Source: Saccharibacillus sp. CPCC 101409
GTDB lineage: Bacteria > Bacillota > Bacilli > Paenibacillales > Paenibacillaceae
Direction of reading: 5' to 3'
Assembly: GCF_030518235.1 (NCBI RefSeq)
Contig: NZ_JAULSA010000017.1
Coordinates: 1-64,000 of the forward strand
DNA length: 64,000 nt
Shown here: piece after piece, positions 63,300-64,000 of the stretch
Layout: every line of letters begins with the position of its first letter
Numbering within the stretch: the first letter of the stretch is position 1
Notes under the pieces: generated by a model
The model's database searches: none
What the model saw: the letters and a program-made list of their open reading frames with translations, nothing else
What the model was told of the DNA's origin: nothing
Translations under genes and position numbers: made by a program

Positions 63300-64000
63300 A
63301 TGAACGAGCTGCTGGAGCAATTCGCCGCCGCGTACGCGGCGCGGGAAGAAGAGCTGCCCGGCTTCGCGGAAGGGAGGAGCGGCCTGCATTATCCGGCCGC
63401 TTTCCTGTTTATCGGCGACCGGGCGACCGAGGCGGCGTCGGCGCTGACGGAGCTGAACGGACATAAATACGACAATGCCGCGGGCATCGCGTATTTTCAT
63501 ATCGCAAGTTCGGCGCTGCCGGAAGACGGACTGGACCGGCACCGGCAGGGCGTGCGGTTTCGCTGGGACGCGTTCGGCGGGCGCGGCGCGGAAGAGAATA
63601 CGCTGCGGCGCGATACGCACCGCGCGTTCGTGAACGCGCAGGCGGACCATCTGTACGAGCTGAACCGGGCTTTGCGCCGGTCCAGCCGCATGCTGTCCGA
63701 AAGCGGCCGGCTGTTCGCGTCGTTCGACCGGCTGCACCTGTCGGTCGTGGCGCACGCCGACGACGTCATGAACGTGCTGACGCCGGAGATCTCGCTGCTG
63801 GCGGCTTCGGTATTCGGCCAGTCGTTCAAGTCGGTGCAGACCGATCTGTACGTGCTGGTCAGCGACCAGGAACAGTCCGATTCCTTCGGCTATTCCAGCT
63901 CGGTGGGCGTCTCGTTCCTGCGGGAGCTGGACCTGATGCAGCGTCCGGAATACGCGTTCTCCGCGCCTCTGCAGGTGACGGAGAACCGGCTGACGATCGA
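63300..64000 (+). CDS. Partial gene following the tubulin-like GTPase
   Basis: ATG at 63300, one base after the TAA of the tubulin-like gene, open to the window edge (233 full codons). The product starts MNELLEQFAAAYAAREEELP and includes FLFIGDRATEAASALTELNG, FHIASSALPEDGLDRHRQG and VVAHADDVMNVLTPEISLLAASVFGQSFKSV. Parts such as DLYVLVSDQEQSDSFGYSSSVGVSFLREL suggest a Rossmann-like alternating alpha/beta protein. I recognise no family. Its position makes it a co-translated partner, perhaps a regulator or adaptor of the GTPase. No ribosome site of its own is clear apart from the end of the preceding gene (AAAGG). Confidence 0.85.
   Translation, partial: MNELLEQFAAAYAAREEELPGFAEGRSGLHYPAAFLFIGDRATEAASALTELNGHKYDNAAGIAYFHIASSALPEDGLDRHRQGVRFRWDAFGGRGAEENTLRRDTHRAFVNAQADHLYELNRALRRSSRMLSESGRLFASFDRLHLSVVAHADDVMNVLTPEISLLAASVFGQSFKSVQTDLYVLVSDQEQSDSFGYSSSVGVSFLRELDLMQRPEYAFSAPLQVTENRLTI

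Overview
The window looks like a chromosomal segment of a high-GC Paenibacillaceae-type Firmicute. Saccharibacillus is a plausible genus, but that is an inference from GC-rich coding, AGGAGG-type ribosome sites, Zur/Fur/CcpA-type operators, YesM/YesN-type regulators and the carbohydrate gene set. There are no rRNA or tRNA genes, CRISPR arrays, transposase genes or phage genes.

Layout. 0-9 kb: a UvrD-like helicase with an added C-terminal zinc ribbon (-), an HmoB-like heme monooxygenase (-), a chemotaxis receptor (+), and a two-component pair (-) divergent from a sugar ABC importer. 9-13 kb: two permeases and a lipoprotein substrate-binding protein, with cre-like sites. 13-19 kb: a Zur-box-controlled CobW GTPase, an SRPBCC protein, a small anchored protein, glucose dehydrogenase, and a GH13 protein that has lost its nucleophile. 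19-25 kb: two adjacent GH51 arabinofuranosidases, a CPBP membrane protein, Mn-dependent pyrophosphatase and a DeoR regulator. 25-32 kb: a GGDEF-EAL protein divergent from a five-PAS hybrid histidine kinase. 32-44 kb: a uronate-dehydrogenase-like SDR; a zinc-ribbon/FxLYD membrane protein followed by an HtrA-like protease and a small acetyltransferase; Ohr; a C39-like peptidase; several lipoproteins; adenosine deaminase; and a 49-codon gene behind a perfect Fur box. 44-52 kb: a GH38 alpha-mannosidase swollen by low-complexity insertions, divergent from a secreted GH85 endoglycosidase, together a likely N-glycan degradation pair. 53-64 kb: a divergent cluster with a 58-aa membrane protein, a zinc-ribbon membrane protein and a 724-aa anchored protein on one strand, and a VWA protein, a tubulin/FtsZ-like GTPase and a further protein (cut by the window edge) on the other.

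Two things stand out. First, six intergenic regions carry an array of exactly four 24-27 bp interrupted palindromes. Centre-to-centre spacing is nearly invariant: about 51, 62 and 51 bp in five arrays, and 51, 72 and 50 in the sixth. The arm sequence differs between arrays (four types) but is shared by the four units within an array, so geometry and pairing are kept while sequence changes. I know of no description of such an element. Second, the VWA/tubulin-like/zinc-ribbon cluster looks like an uncharacterised membrane-linked cytoskeletal or conflict-type system, and one of the palindrome quartets plus a nested inverted repeat lie between its VWA and tubulin genes.

Two MITE-like repeat families without transposase are also present: a family of about 104-145 bp with GTACC termini flanked by TA, and an AGGGCGTG-ended family.
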